Assembly: GCA_033557685.1 (NCBI GenBank)
Contig: JAWQRN010000239.1
Location: forward strand, 1 to 33,306
Length of the DNA: 33,306 nt
Direction: 5' to 3'
DNA from: Sperchopsis tessellata
Lineage: Eukaryota > Arthropoda > Insecta > Coleoptera > Hydrophilidae
Position 1 is the stretch's first letter; each line of letters begins with the position of its first letter. Below, piece by piece: positions 1-9,240 of this stretch. The position numbers and the translations under genes are program-made. The notes below the pieces were generated by a model, which worked only from the letters and a program-made list of their open reading frames with translations, made no database searches and was not told the origin of the DNA.

Positions 1-429
1 ACATCCTTGTCTACACCGTTTTATATTTCTATTTCTCCTAGTTTATGCCTTGCTTTCTGATTAAATAGTTTGAATTGCTTTCACTAAACTTTCTTGGATG
101 TCATATTCCGATAAAATATTTCTAAATTACCACCTATTTAATATTTTAGGTCAACAAATGTGCAATATATGTTCTGTCTTCCATATATTTTGCTATTACT
201 TGATATAATCTTTCCCATTTTTCTATTTTTCCCAACAAAGGGAGAAAGAGATATTTATCCATCAAATGATACATATATTGAAAACAAATATGGACTAAAA
301 TATGTACAAAATATACACCATAAACGTATATATATTAAAATAGAATACAACATAATAAAGTGGTCAGATGTAATTGTAAATAAATTAAATAACACGTTAA
401 GAGATATCTAAAGAATAAAATGCCCATTC
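1..429. other. AT-rich left edge, no gene recognised
   Basis: AT-rich sequence. An open frame at 160-411 (83 codons) starts with a hydrophobic run and then becomes rich in Lys, Ile, Asn and Tyr. That is what translated AT-rich noncoding DNA looks like. No splice sites or family motifs support it. Confidence 0.4.
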
Positions 430-1675
430 GAGCGAACTGTCCTTAAGCTTAACAACTCTGACTTTTACAATACCATTTATCAAGATCTGAAAAAATAATA
501 TTCATGGTTCATAAGGCAAAGAATTATTGCAACTATCTTAAAATATCCACTAGCAGTAATATGAATAAGGAATGATGTTGGAAAGTTATCAGTGAAAAAA
601 GGGTTATTAAAAAAGAAAACCTACCAAAAAGATTGAATCATAATGGTCACCTAATCGATGATAAGAGAAATGAGTGAGGTTCTCAATAATTACTATGCTG
701 ACTTGATTGGCAATGCCATGAAGCCCTACACTTAGCATTGCCTTTTACCACATGTGGACACAAATTTCTTTCTCACCCCAGTTGTTCCCCAGGAGGTAAA
801 ATCAACGTTAAACTTATGCTGTACTAAATTTTCTGCAGGATGAGTTTCCAGGAACCATTATAAGGAAAGTAAAACATTTTATTTATGAGCCAATGGCTCA
901 TATCGTTAATAAATTCTTTAATCAAGGTGTCTATCCTGAATCATTGAAGGAATCCAAGTGGTCCCTATTCACAAGAAGAGGGGCAGTACAGAGGATACTG
1001 CTGGTTATTGACCAATATCTTTGCAAATTCAACTGTCAAACGTTGTGGAACAACAAATGTGTACAGCAAGTGATTGAGTTTAAATTTCTGGAAATCATGT
1101 TGGACAGTAAACTTTTGTGGAGCAAACATGTAGAAAAACTAGCTTCAAAAGTAAGTGCAAGGTGTTTTTTAATAAAATTGATAAGGTGCACGGTCAGTTT
1201 AAAGGTACTTAGACTGGCTTACTTTGGCCTGGTCCAGTCCATAATATCCTATGGCATAGCGTTTTAGGGATTGGCAGTGGAGGTAGGGTCGTTTCTAGCA
1301 GCACAGAAAAAAGTTGTTAGTGCAATGGCTGGACTTCAAAGGAACATGCACTGTAGGCCTGCAAACAAAGAAAATTGAGAACAAGCTACTAAAGACCAAG
1401 GATATACATCATTACTCAACTCGCGACTGTGAACTTCTCTACCTTGGTTTTCAGAGGTTGGTTAGACTCTTCGGTCTTTCTTCATTGAACACCCATTCTA
1501 CACAATTGAAGGTATCTTCGGGAAGACTTTCCATAACCTGTTAATATTAATTAAACCTAATATTATATAACTGTATATTTTTCTAAATTGTATTTAATTG
1601 ATATCGTGACAAGTATTACAATGTATGCACCATGTTTGAATAACATTCAACAGAAGAATAAATTCTAATTCTAAA
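430..1675 (+). mobile_element. Jockey/CR1-like non-LTR retrotransposon relic, 5'-truncated and internally deleted
   Basis: A decayed LINE reverse-transcriptase ORF. Read across frames, 510-720 gives the linker before the RT domain (NHNGHLIDDKR, EVLNNYYADLIGN). The region 839-958 gives the RT finger region (DEFPGTIIRKVKHFIYEPMA, then FFNQGVYPESLKESK). At about 970-1075 the sequence jumps to the thumb and C-terminal region (FKFLEIMLDSKLLWSKHVEK, VLRLAYFGLVQSIISYGIAF). The RT palm with its catalytic YADD is therefore missing. The region 1270-1540 holds the degraded C-terminus (KVVSAMAGL, HHYSTRD). The 3' end near 1650-1673 has an AATAAA signal followed by repeated TTCTAA, as in Jockey-type tails. 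Several stops and frame changes make it a dead copy. Clade assignment is from remembered family motifs; CR1 versus Jockey is not decided. Confidence 0.85.
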
Positions 1676-2640
1676 GCCTGCAATGAAATAGTCACTAGGA
1701 TGAAAGTTCCTGAACGTCTAATGGAAGCCGATTACAATAAAGCATACCCAAGTAAAATGATGTTTTTGACCAATGCAAATTATGGTCTAGGTATATACAG
1801 ATCCGCAATATTCCGAGTGTTGCCCTGTTAAATCTCGCTCTTGATGCGTATGTTTCGTTTGTTGCGACAATAACAATGGACTCGTCGTCTCTCTCTACTC
1901 AAAAATTGTAACTAATGCTTCTGAATTCTAAATAAAATTGTCAAGTTTACAGCCGAAGTGAAATCCCAATCGGCGAAGCAGTAGCGTAGGTAGTATTTGA
2001 ATAACGAACACTTTTCGTGGAATGCGCAACAAGCTTATTGCTTTATAATTCTTCCAATTAAATTTGTTACAATGGATACACAACATTATTTCAATCATTT
2101 AGCACAATCGAACTACCTTAGTATGCATTACATAACTTGTGTATCGTTACAGAATGCTTTAATTAGAAAATAATTTGACAATTATGGCATCTTTCTGTAG
2201 ATTTAATTTCAAATTAAAGTATTCTGGCACTATCTGGAAACGATAAAAAGATGCTTACCTCCCTTATATGGCTTACTATAACTTAACCAGTATGTGAGCA
2301 CCTCTGGTTTGTACAGGCTAGAATTGTTGGGGGTTACTTTATTCTGGCAAGAAGTTATACACACCTACGTTTAAATGTCTCGGCGGTGATTGTAAATAGT
2401 ACAATCTGTGGCACAAACTTAGATAGTTCGGTGGATATGTTGCATAAGTGCAGCATATACATTATTTGACTCCCAGGTAGTAATAAAGGAAATAACATGG
2501 GATATTTAATAATTTGCATTTTTATGTAAAGTTATAAATAAAGGATACTTTCTATTAACCGTTATACATAAATAGCAATAAAATTTAAATATACACTTTT
2601 GTTTTAAAGTAATATAGGTGGTGAGAAATCTGGATGTTGA
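1676..2640. other. Unassigned intergenic or intronic sequence
   Basis: No gene is supported. A short open frame (1700-1831, 43 codons) follows directly after the LINE tail and resembles no family I know. The part at 1820-2010 is richer in GC than its surroundings and contains AATAAA at about 1931-1937; it could be a fragment of an LTR or another repeat. On the minus strand GGAGGTAAGCAT near 2257 would make a good splice donor, but no convincing exon precedes it. Confidence 0.3.
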
Positions 2641-2660
2641 ACACCTTGCAAGTATGTGTA

Positions 2661-2770
2661 AATGTACCGTATATAACAGTGTATAAGATGACTTGCGTAT
2701 AAGACAAGGCCCAATTTTCAAGTTACATTTCATGTGTTCAGTATATATCGAGCGTATAGGACAGCTACAA
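2661..2770. repeat. Three TATAAGAC-like motifs, possible transposon subterminal repeats
   Basis: Within about 90 bases the motif occurs as TATAAGATGACTTGC, TATAAGACAAGGCCC and TATAGGACAGC, each preceded by a G or CG. Repeated TATAAGAC-type motifs are known near the ends of pogo/Tigger-like DNA transposons. They lie just beyond the C-terminal end of the transposase relic encoded on the minus strand (2860-3340), so they may mark that element's 3' end. No matching inverted copy was found beyond 6530, so the assignment stays tentative. Confidence 0.3.
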
Positions 2771-2859
2771 TTTTAGTGGAATTATATGTTCAGTTTATAA
2801 TGTATTAACATTTCAATGATGAATCTAGAGGAATTCTCTTTGAAATTTCTTGTTTCCTG

Positions 2860-3340
2860 TTCGCCGGTATATATAGTAGTGAATAATATAAGCCCAAACC
2901 ATCTCAATTGGATTAAGATCACGATAATAGGGGGCAATCTAATTACATTGAGGTCATGTGCATTTAAAATGTTGTCTATTTCAAATGTTTTGTAAGCATT
3001 TTTGGGACGTTTAATAATGTCGTAAGGTTTGGCTTTTCGCAAATTATCGTTAAACACTACATTCTTATTTCGTAGCCAGTCTACCATATCAGTCTTTTTA
3101 GAATTAGAAGTTGGCAGCTTCCCTAGCAGAACATTATGGTAAGAAGTATTATCGAACGCAACGACACTATGGATAAGTAGATTAGAAATTCATTTTCTGT
3201 CAGCCAGTTTTTGTAATTCTCATAGTTGGTAATCTCTGTATTTTTGCTTAGATTTGAAATCCAGTTAACTATTAGGTATAAACTATGTGTACAATAATAA
3301 GTTGTGAACCTTTACCTATTGGAGGTGTAAGCATCTTGTT
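2860..3340 (-). pseudogene. IS630-Tc1-mariner superfamily transposase, C-terminal half
   Basis: This is the second half of a DDE/D transposase, downstream of an RTE insertion. Read on the minus strand it begins NKMLTPPIGKGSQLIIVH (3340 to about 3287), the conserved segment after the first catalytic Asp. A decayed stretch follows (NYKNWLTENEF), then VVAFDNTSYHNVLLGK with the second catalytic Asp (about 3170-3125). Next come the linker MVDWLRNKNVVFND and VIRLPP near 2950. One lost base then shifts the frame; in the next frame the sequence reads RDLNPIEMVWA, the motif around the third acidic position. Stops and at least two frameshifts make it nonfunctional. The N-terminal half is at 5953-6530. 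Family knowledge: cut-and-paste transposases of this group act in the nucleus on terminal inverted repeats. Terminal repeats were not identified here. Confidence 0.85.
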
Positions 3341-3361
3341 GCAGTCATTATCTTCTTCTTC

Positions 3362-3847
3362 TTTGATGGCGTTACAGCCCAAATCGGGCCCTCGCCTCCT
3401 CAACTTTCTGCCTCCAGACGTTTCTCTCTCTCTGGCTGCCCTTTTCCAGTTTCTTACTCTCAGGAGTTCCTCTGCGCCTTTCCCGATGTTGTCAATCCAT
3501 CTCAGTCTCGGCTTTCCAACCGGCCATCTTCCTCCTAGTTCTCCATCCATGGTCCTCTTCAGGCCTCTAGTGTCCGGCATGCGCTCTACGTGTCCTGCCC
3601 ATCGTAAGTGGAGCATTTTTGTGAAAATGGAAAGTCTTGGTGCTTTGTATAGTTCATTCAGATCGGTGTTACACCGTATCCTCCAGGTACCTCCATCATT
3701 AACTGACCCATAGATTTGTCGGATGTCTAACATTTCTGAGGTCTTTGATGACATCGTCCACGCTACCCCTCCATAGGAAATCACAGTACGGATAAGTGTT
3801 TTGTAGAGTCGGATTTTGGTCTTCCTATGCACATTCTTAGACTTCAT
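3362..3847 (-). pseudogene. RTE C-terminal domain and 3' end
   Basis: Encodes the C-terminal region of RTE-type ORFs: NVHRKTKIRLYKTLIRTVIS, then YGGVAWTM, a short disruption, and GTWRIRCNTDLNELYKAPRL. These are followed by LRWAGHVERMPDTRGLKR and GKPRLRWIDNIGKGAEELL, then VRNWKRAARERE. This is the typical end of the ORF, where the arginine-rich tail probably helps RNA binding (inference). The frame runs out into GLCNAIKEEE-type codons made by the GAA-repeat tail and then into transposase sequence. The opposite strand also has a 142-codon open frame here (3285-3713), which is only its shadow. Confidence 0.85.
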
Positions 3848-4127
3848 TATGGGTAGGAGCGAGAAGTAAGTTCTGTTTGCTGCCGCTATGGGCTTGTGTA
3901 TTTCTTGAACTTCGTCATTTTAATTGGTTATGTTTGAGCCAAGGTATGTGAAATTATTTATAACCTTGAAGTTGTGATCTTCAAAGGTGATGTTTTGTCC
4001 AATTCTCCTTTTCTGAGTTCTACTTTGCAGCATTAGTTTAGTTTTACTCTCATTTATTCTAAGACCAAATCTATTGCTGTTGTCTCAAGCGGTCCAAAGA
4101 CGCCTCTGATGGCAAGTATGGATCTAT

Positions 4128-5105
4128 CCATGATGTTCAGGTCGTCAACATACCCCGCTATTTGTTGAGTAGGGTGGAGTTCACATTCACCGGAATGCTT
4201 CTTACATGTTCCAATGCTAGGTTGAAGAGCATTGGGGCCAGGCTATCGCCTTGTTTCAGCCCCTGGGATACTTCAAACTTTTCAGTCAGTTCTCCATTGA
4301 TTTTGATACTACAGAGTGTGTTCAGCATCGTTTTACGTACGAGCTGCACCAATTTGGGTGGTATGCCCATGTTCAACATTATAGTGTACAGCTTTTCCCG
4401 GTTAATACTATCGTATGCCTGCCTGAAGTCCACGAACAACTGGTACACATCTACTCCAAGCACTTGCTTCACCGTGAAAAGCTGGTCTATTGTAGATCTC
4501 CCTGACCTGAAACCTGCTTGGTATTCACCAGTGATGTCTTCAGTATACCTTTCCAGTTTCTTTTTGATGATGGTCACCAGTATTTTATATGCGGTACTGA
4601 GTAGGGAAATTCCTAGTAGTTTCTGCAATCAAGCTTGTCTCCCTTTTTATGTATGGGACTTATAAAGCTCAACTGCCATTCTTCTGGAAGGCACACTAGA
4701 GTTCCAAATTTTACTAATAATGTCATGTAGCGCCTTCTCCAGTTGTTCTCCTCCGTTCTTGATCAGTTCAGCTGGAATGTTGTCGGCTCCGGGGGCTTTA
4801 TTATTCCTTAATCGCCTTATTGCTTTCTTTGTGTCTGCAATTGAAGGGGGTTCCATATCCACTTCATTGTTTTGTGGCTGCAATTGAGGGTCTGTTTGGA
4901 GGGATCTATCTCCGTGGGTACCAGGCCCCAGCAGCTCGCTAAAGAATTCACACCATCTCGTCTTTATTACATCCCTATCTCCGATTATCGCTTCTTCTTT
5001 GGATTTGCACAGGGAAGTACTTGGTTGGAACCCTTTCTTGAAGAAGTTAATGCTTTTGTATGCTTCTCTAGTGTTGTCTTGAAAATCCTGTTCTGCTTTC
5101 AGCAT
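4128..5105 (-). pseudogene. RTE reverse transcriptase domain
   Basis: Starts with a charged linker (residues from 5105) that includes the RTE-type motif KAIRRLRNNKAPGADNIPAE (about 4780-4840), the entry to the RT fold. A frameshift at about 4705 moves PEEWQLSFISPIHKKGDKLD into another frame, and a second returns to GISLLSTAYKIL. Then follow YQAGFRSGRSTIDQL, QLFVDFRQAYDSINREKL (RT motif A with its Asp) and VSQGLKQGDSLAPMLFNLAL (motif B). After a stop near 4158, YVDDLNIMDRSI (YVDD at 4141-4152) gives motif C with both catalytic Asp codons intact. The domain is recognisable throughout but broken by two or three frame changes. Confidence 0.9.
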
Positions 5106-5447
5106 GACAGAGTTTAAGTATGTTCTTCTTGGTGATTCTGTTCGCTTCTCGTCTTGAGTTTTGATAGTTTATTTCCTTGGCACGTGTTGGTCTTTCAAGG
5201 TGTTGTTGTCTATCGTCATTTCTTTTTTGGATCGCTGCTCGACACTCTTCATCAAACCAGGGTACAGATCCCTGCCATGGTTCCGCACCTATGCTCGTAT
5301 CAGATGCATTAGCAATTGCTTGCTTTATGCCATTCCAGTGGTCCTCTATTGTGCTGTCCGCAGTTATGTTGTTTTCCATCTCGATAAGGTTATCTGATAC
5401 AGCCCTCTGGTACTTGCGGAAATCTGGTATCTTTAGATTGGAGATAT

Positions 5448-5952
5448 TTGGCTTTGGTGTTCGCGGTTGTGTGGTTGACCTACAGTTAGCTATGCGGCAT
5501 CTAAAGAATAAGCATACCAGCAAATGGTCTGAATCACAGCTCGCGCCTCTGTAACTCCTCACGTTCATCATGCTGGAAGCGCATCTTTTGTCAATAAACA
5601 CGTGAACGATCTGATTGTGATGCCCACCCCTCCGGGGAGGTATAAGTCCACTTGTGTATGTCGCGCCTGGGAAATTGTGTTGAACTGACGACTATGTTTC
5701 TTGTTGTTGCGAAATCGATTACTCTTAGCCCGTTAATGTTGATCTCTTCATGCAGGCTATGTTGGCCTGTTATTTCCCAATAAAGAGGGTCTCTTCCAAC
5801 CTTGGCATTCAAATCACCAATAAAAATCTTGATGTCGTTGGAAGGGGCCGAATTGTATGTTTGTTCCAGTTTGTGATAGACCATATCCTTGACCAGGTCG
5901 TCCTTCTGTTGTGTTTCTGCATGTACATTGATGTAGATGCAGATTCTGTCGC
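5448..5952 (-). pseudogene. RTE APE-type endonuclease domain, N-terminally truncated
   Basis: The endonuclease nicks target DNA to prime reverse transcription. The visible part starts at RICIYINVHAETQQKDDLVK and has lost the first roughly 100 residues with the first catalytic Asn and Glu. The central motif GDLNAKVG is at about 5798-5821. The frame runs on through SLHEEININGLRVIDFATTR to IHKWTYTSPEG, then shifts. In the next frame MMNVRSYRGASCDSDHLLV carries the terminal SDH motif (about 5524-5532), whose Asp and His are catalytic in APE-type nucleases. Proteins of this kind from insects are often mislabelled craniofacial development protein 2-like. Truncation and a frameshift rule out activity. 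Confidence 0.85.
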
Positions 5953-6530
5953 GCAATCATCAATCCAGGCTTTATCATGTGTTTTTTTCTTCATGGTACT
6001 ATCACATCTGCCATAAATATTTTGCTAGTAAGCATCGCGTATCAAACTTTTCAATTAAAAATTAACGATTGTTTTTTCCAACGAAATTCCATGTCGTGAA
6101 GAATTTTCCGCAAACTTTTCCTTCCCCCTGCATATCCAGTATCTGCAGTAAACTCTACATGTAGTCTTTGAAGAGTGGTGGCCATTTTTTCTTGGTTAAA
6201 AAGTTATAAATTGTTCTTATTAAAATGCATTTATCAGCAACGTCAATTTCACTCACCACTTTCACTTTAAATCTGAATTTTTGCAGAAATTTATTGCATT
6301 TTGGACGAATACAATTCTTTTTTTTTTTTCTTTTTGAAGGTACATTCACACAAATCGGTACCTTTTGTAACACGTTCAATAATTTTTGTTGGTGGCAAAA
6401 TAAAATGTTCATAAGTGTTGCTGCACATTTGAACAATTCAGCATCATGTGTCATATATACCATAATGTTGGATGCAATTTCTCTTGATGATTGTTCAAAA
6501 TACCTCTGTATTTAAATTCCATTATAAAAA
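5953..6530 (-). pseudogene. IS630-Tc1-mariner superfamily transposase, N-terminal half
   Basis: First half of the transposase whose second half is at 2860-3340. Read on the minus strand from about 6530 it shows a helix-turn-helix type start, SSREIASNIMVYMTHDAEL, then after a frameshift LPPTKIIERVTKGTDLCECT. Next is VSEIDVADKCILIRTIYNFL (about 6185-6245), then ATTLQRLHVEFTADTGYAGG and RKSLRKILHDMEFRWKK (about 6060-6170). This is the usual DNA-binding half of such transposases. Further on FMADVIV (about 6005-6025) is probably the remnant of the first catalytic Asp region. KKTHDKAWIDDC ends exactly at 5953, where the RTE begins. An oligo-A/T run near 6318 and several stops show long decay. Confidence 0.8.
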
Positions 6531-7086
6531 TTAAAAAATAAACTCAAAACAGTACACAAAAATGGACACAGAAATTTGTACTTTAGCTATTCAAAGCAGA
6601 TGTGTGTGTGTGAAATGTTGTTCCTGAATAACACCCTGTACGAAAACTAAGCTGCATAGCGGAAGCAGTTGCATTGACGAGAGGTGGTATTCCACAAATC
6701 ACGGAGTATGCAATATTAATTCCAGCACTCTGCAATTTTTGCAGGTCTATAACAGCTTTGTCAGAAAATATAATGCCAATATTATTCCAACTTTGGTTTT
6801 AGGATTTAGAAAATATTTTTTGTATTTTTAATGAAATAAAAACAACTATGATTATTTTTTTACTATCAAGGCCCATCTACATATCGGAGAAACCACCTTA
6901 TATACTTAGGTATATAGGTTCTCTATTATCCTGATAATGTGAATATGCGAATTCTTTAATTGCTTGGTATCTTCTTGATCTACCCATGTTTACTTCCTGA
7001 TTACGTTTCTCAATAAAACCATCAACAATTACCTACCATTTTTCATTACTTTCAAACTTCAAAAATATATTTTTTTTAATTTCCAG
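6531..7086. other. Presumed intron and transposon flank
   Basis: AT-rich DNA with a short TG repeat at 6600-6611. AACACCCTGTACG at 6629-6641, read in reverse, resembles the TACAGGGTGTT ends common in insect transposons and may be the 5' end of the minus-strand transposon. The last 30 bases are a T-rich tract ending TTTCCAG, the splice acceptor of the next exon. Confidence 0.35.
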
Positions 7087-7260
7087 ATAGTAGATATGAT
7101 GATTACAATTCTAAAGAGGAATCAAGGTGCAGCCCAACAAATAGAAAGCGTAGATGACCTACAAATGATGAAGTTGTCACTAAGCTCGGGACCAGAAGAA
7201 GAGGTAGATAGCCAGATGAATAAAATAGCTATGGAATTGGCACAGATTTCATTTAAATAA
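7087..7260 (+). CDS. Terminal coding exon of an unidentified gene
   Basis: Directly after a textbook acceptor (a run of T, then AATTTCCAG at 7078-7086) an open frame of 57 codons runs from 7087 to TAA at 7258-7260. The peptide begins IVDMMITILKRNQGAAQQIE and ends NKIAMELAQISFK. It has a balanced amino-acid composition (acidic patch GPEEEVDSQ), looks amphipathic and probably helical, and is clearly unlike the AT-rich junk around it. The frame assumes the exon starts in phase 0; another phase would give early stops. Candidate AATAAA signals follow at 7476 and 7575. I do not recognise the protein. Upstream exons must lie to the left, beyond the LINE and transposon relics or outside the window. 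The gene would be convergent with the sphingosine kinase. A relic of an unknown repeat is possible but less likely, since no stop or frameshift interrupts it. Confidence 0.6.
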   Translation: MVDMMITILKRNQGAAQQIESVDDLQMMKLSLSSGPEEEVDSQMNKIAMELAQISFK

Positions 7261-8099
7261 AACGACAAAAGTACTGAGCAAAAATTTATTTAAAACCGTT
7301 AACTATTGCTTTCCAGTACAACTACAGTCATCACAGAGAAAAGTAATTTTTTTACAGTACAATATATATACATACAATTTTTAAAAAATCCACATATCTA
7401 ATTAAATGTATTTATTAAACCCAAAGTACCTAATCAATTTTTTTTGTTTTAACTTTTGTATAAATATCTGGTACAAATAAATGTTTTTACTAAAATTATT
7501 TTTTATTACTTATAGTTATGATATTTTATTTGTAAAAATCCATTGTATACTTATAAAAATATACAATTTTACATAATAAAATGCTTTTATATTAATTCAT
7601 AAATTTGCTTAAACATAGTCAAAAATCATTCCTAGTTCCGAATCAACAGTTTTCTCCACAGTTGGCAAAAATAAATCTCACAAAATACATTTTTTAAATT
7701 AACTTAAATAAAATTTAAGCTGGCTAAGATTACCATTATAATACAAAATTATTTTTATTATTATAGAAGACATGGAAGCTTTGAAGACGTAGGGTTGGTG
7801 AAGCAATTATGCAAAAATAAATTCCTTTCATCCATGAAAGAGAAACGAACTTCACCTTTATAAGGACAGGGGTATTCGTCAGTCTCCTATAAATTTTAGC
7901 TTAAAATCAAAAGTTAAAATACACATATGTAAACAATGATTCTCATGTATATACAAATGAGCCGTCTTAACAGACTTATTATGTAAATATATCAATACGC
8001 AGTAAAATCATCAAACAATAATTATTGTATGCCTTTTCTAGTCACTCCAATGCACTTTGCAGACCTTCAATAAAATATTAATTTGTTCATGTATGATGA
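7261..8099 (+). other. Probable 3' untranslated region and flank
   Basis: Very AT-rich, without any supported frame. AATAAA at 7476-7481 and 7575-7580 could end the transcript of the preceding exon, about 220-320 bases after the stop codon. Beyond 7600 nothing distinctive is seen until the LINE at about 8100. Confidence 0.4.
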
Positions 8100-9240
8100 G
8101 TATTTTTGTTGTTAGTTTGACAAAACTCCTGGAATTGACAGCGTCCCTCCCTGTTGAGATTTTTAAATATGGTGGCATGAAATTTATTAAGGACTTCCAT
8201 GGCCTAATTAAAAAAATATGGGAGGAAGAAAGGATTGGAATAAATGTATTGTATTGCCTAAATATAAACAGGGGAGAAGCTCTTCTGCTCCAACTATCAG
8301 GGAATTTCATTGATGTGCACAGGATATAAAATACTGATGTGGATCCTGAGTCTAAAACTGCTTACAGAAACATTATAAGTACCAGCAGGATTTAGAAGGG
8401 GCAGATCAACGACGAACCAGCTGTTCACTATGCAACAAGTACTGAACAAAGTTTGGGAACATATTCATGGTCTTCCGTCAAGCCTATGACTCAATAAACA
8501 GGGAACAACTGTAATGTATCATGCACGAATTGGGTAATATCGGCTAAGTTGGTAAGAGTTACCAGAGCAAAAATGACAGATTCCAAAGTATACGCGGTCA
8601 ACAATCTGACCCTTTTGAAATCGACCAGGGGGTGAAGCAAGGTGATGCGCTGGCTCCCACGCTATTTAATTTAGCTTTTGAAAAATCAATTAGAAGGTTG
8701 CCGGTAGGCAGGTCAAACATCTTAATAAATAAATCAGTACAGCTAGTAGCATACGCTGACGCCATAAATATTATGAGCCAATCAATTACAACAACAGAAA
8801 AAACATATGTAACCCTGAAGTACAGCGCACAAACAGTAGGTGTAAAGATTAACTCGCAAAAGACAAAAGTGCTGATTCAAGCAAGAACAAGAACAGCCGC
8901 TCCTCGTACAACCATAGAAGACAACATTAAAATTGTAATTCACATCTTCTACCTGTTGGTGGATATCTCCTGCAACGGGACTGAAGACTCGGAATAACAT
9001 AAAAGAACAGTTATCGCAAACAAAGCAAACTTTACACTGTTACATGTATTTAAGTCAAGAAACATATATCGGAATACCAAGAGTCGAGTGTATAAAATGA
9101 TTATCCGACCAATATTTGCTTATGGGTGTGAATCTTGAATACTTACAAAAAAAAATGAATCAACATTGGACACCTTCGAAAGAAGAATAATAAGGCGATT
9201 AGGCCCACTAAAGGAGAATAATGCTTACAAGTGAAGTGAT
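8100..9240 (+). mobile_element. RTE-type LINE relic, RT and part of C-terminal domain
   Basis: Same clade as the element at 3349-5952, in opposite orientation. TPGIDSVPPEIFKYGGMKFI (about 8127-8186) is the RT entry motif. A frame-broken stretch (8240-8630) still reads AGFRRGRSTTNQLFTM and QAYDSINREQL. From 8632 an open frame gives KQGDALAPTLFNLAF (motif B), then VAYADAINIM. YADA at 8752-8763 replaces the catalytic YADD, so the second Asp is lost. VGVKINSQKTKVLIQARTRT follows. After 8940 the frame changes, with KMIIRPIFAYGCES-like and TFERRIIRRLGPLKEN-like segments to about 9235. The 5' endonuclease and the 3' end are missing, so this is a both-ends-truncated, inactive fragment. Confidence 0.85.

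Larger units (their letters stand above)
3349..5952 (-). mobile_element. RTE-type non-LTR retrotransposon inserted in the transposase, 5'-truncated
   Basis: A 2.6-kb LINE on the minus strand carrying most of one ORF: the APE-like endonuclease (5' part missing), a reverse transcriptase and a C-terminal domain. The 3' end is a short GAAGAAGAAGATA tail at 3349-3361, typical of RTE elements, which end in short simple repeats rather than long poly(A). It is flanked by GCAGTCAT (3341-3348) and GCAATCAT (5953-5960), a candidate target-site duplication with one mismatch. Taking out the element with one copy of the duplication rejoins the transposase frame at a codon boundary. Frameshifts near 5600, 5080, 4705 and 4640, plus decay between 4130 and 3850, make it inactive. 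Its closest relative in the window is the copy at 14253-14601, which shares GGGCYGTARCGC just before the tail. Confidence 0.9.

Noticed and set aside
160..411. 83-codon open frame with hydrophobic start, like a signal peptide
   Set aside because: Composition is that of translated AT-rich DNA; no splice sites, no family motif, no polyadenylation signal tied to it.
1822..1960. Possible short solo LTR (TGTTGC ... TTTACA with AATAAA)
   Set aside because: No target duplication, primer-binding site or second LTR; too short to call.
2250..2300. Resemblance to the 5' end of U1 snRNA (GATGCTTACCTCC)
   Set aside because: Only about nine bases match the splice-site-pairing end; the rest has no snRNA structure.
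3285..3713. 142-codon plus-strand open frame
   Set aside because: It is the antisense shadow of the RTE C-terminal domain, whose minus-strand reading matches the family.
4162..4665. 167-codon plus-strand open frame
   Set aside because: Antisense to the RTE reverse transcriptase; the minus strand has the motifs.
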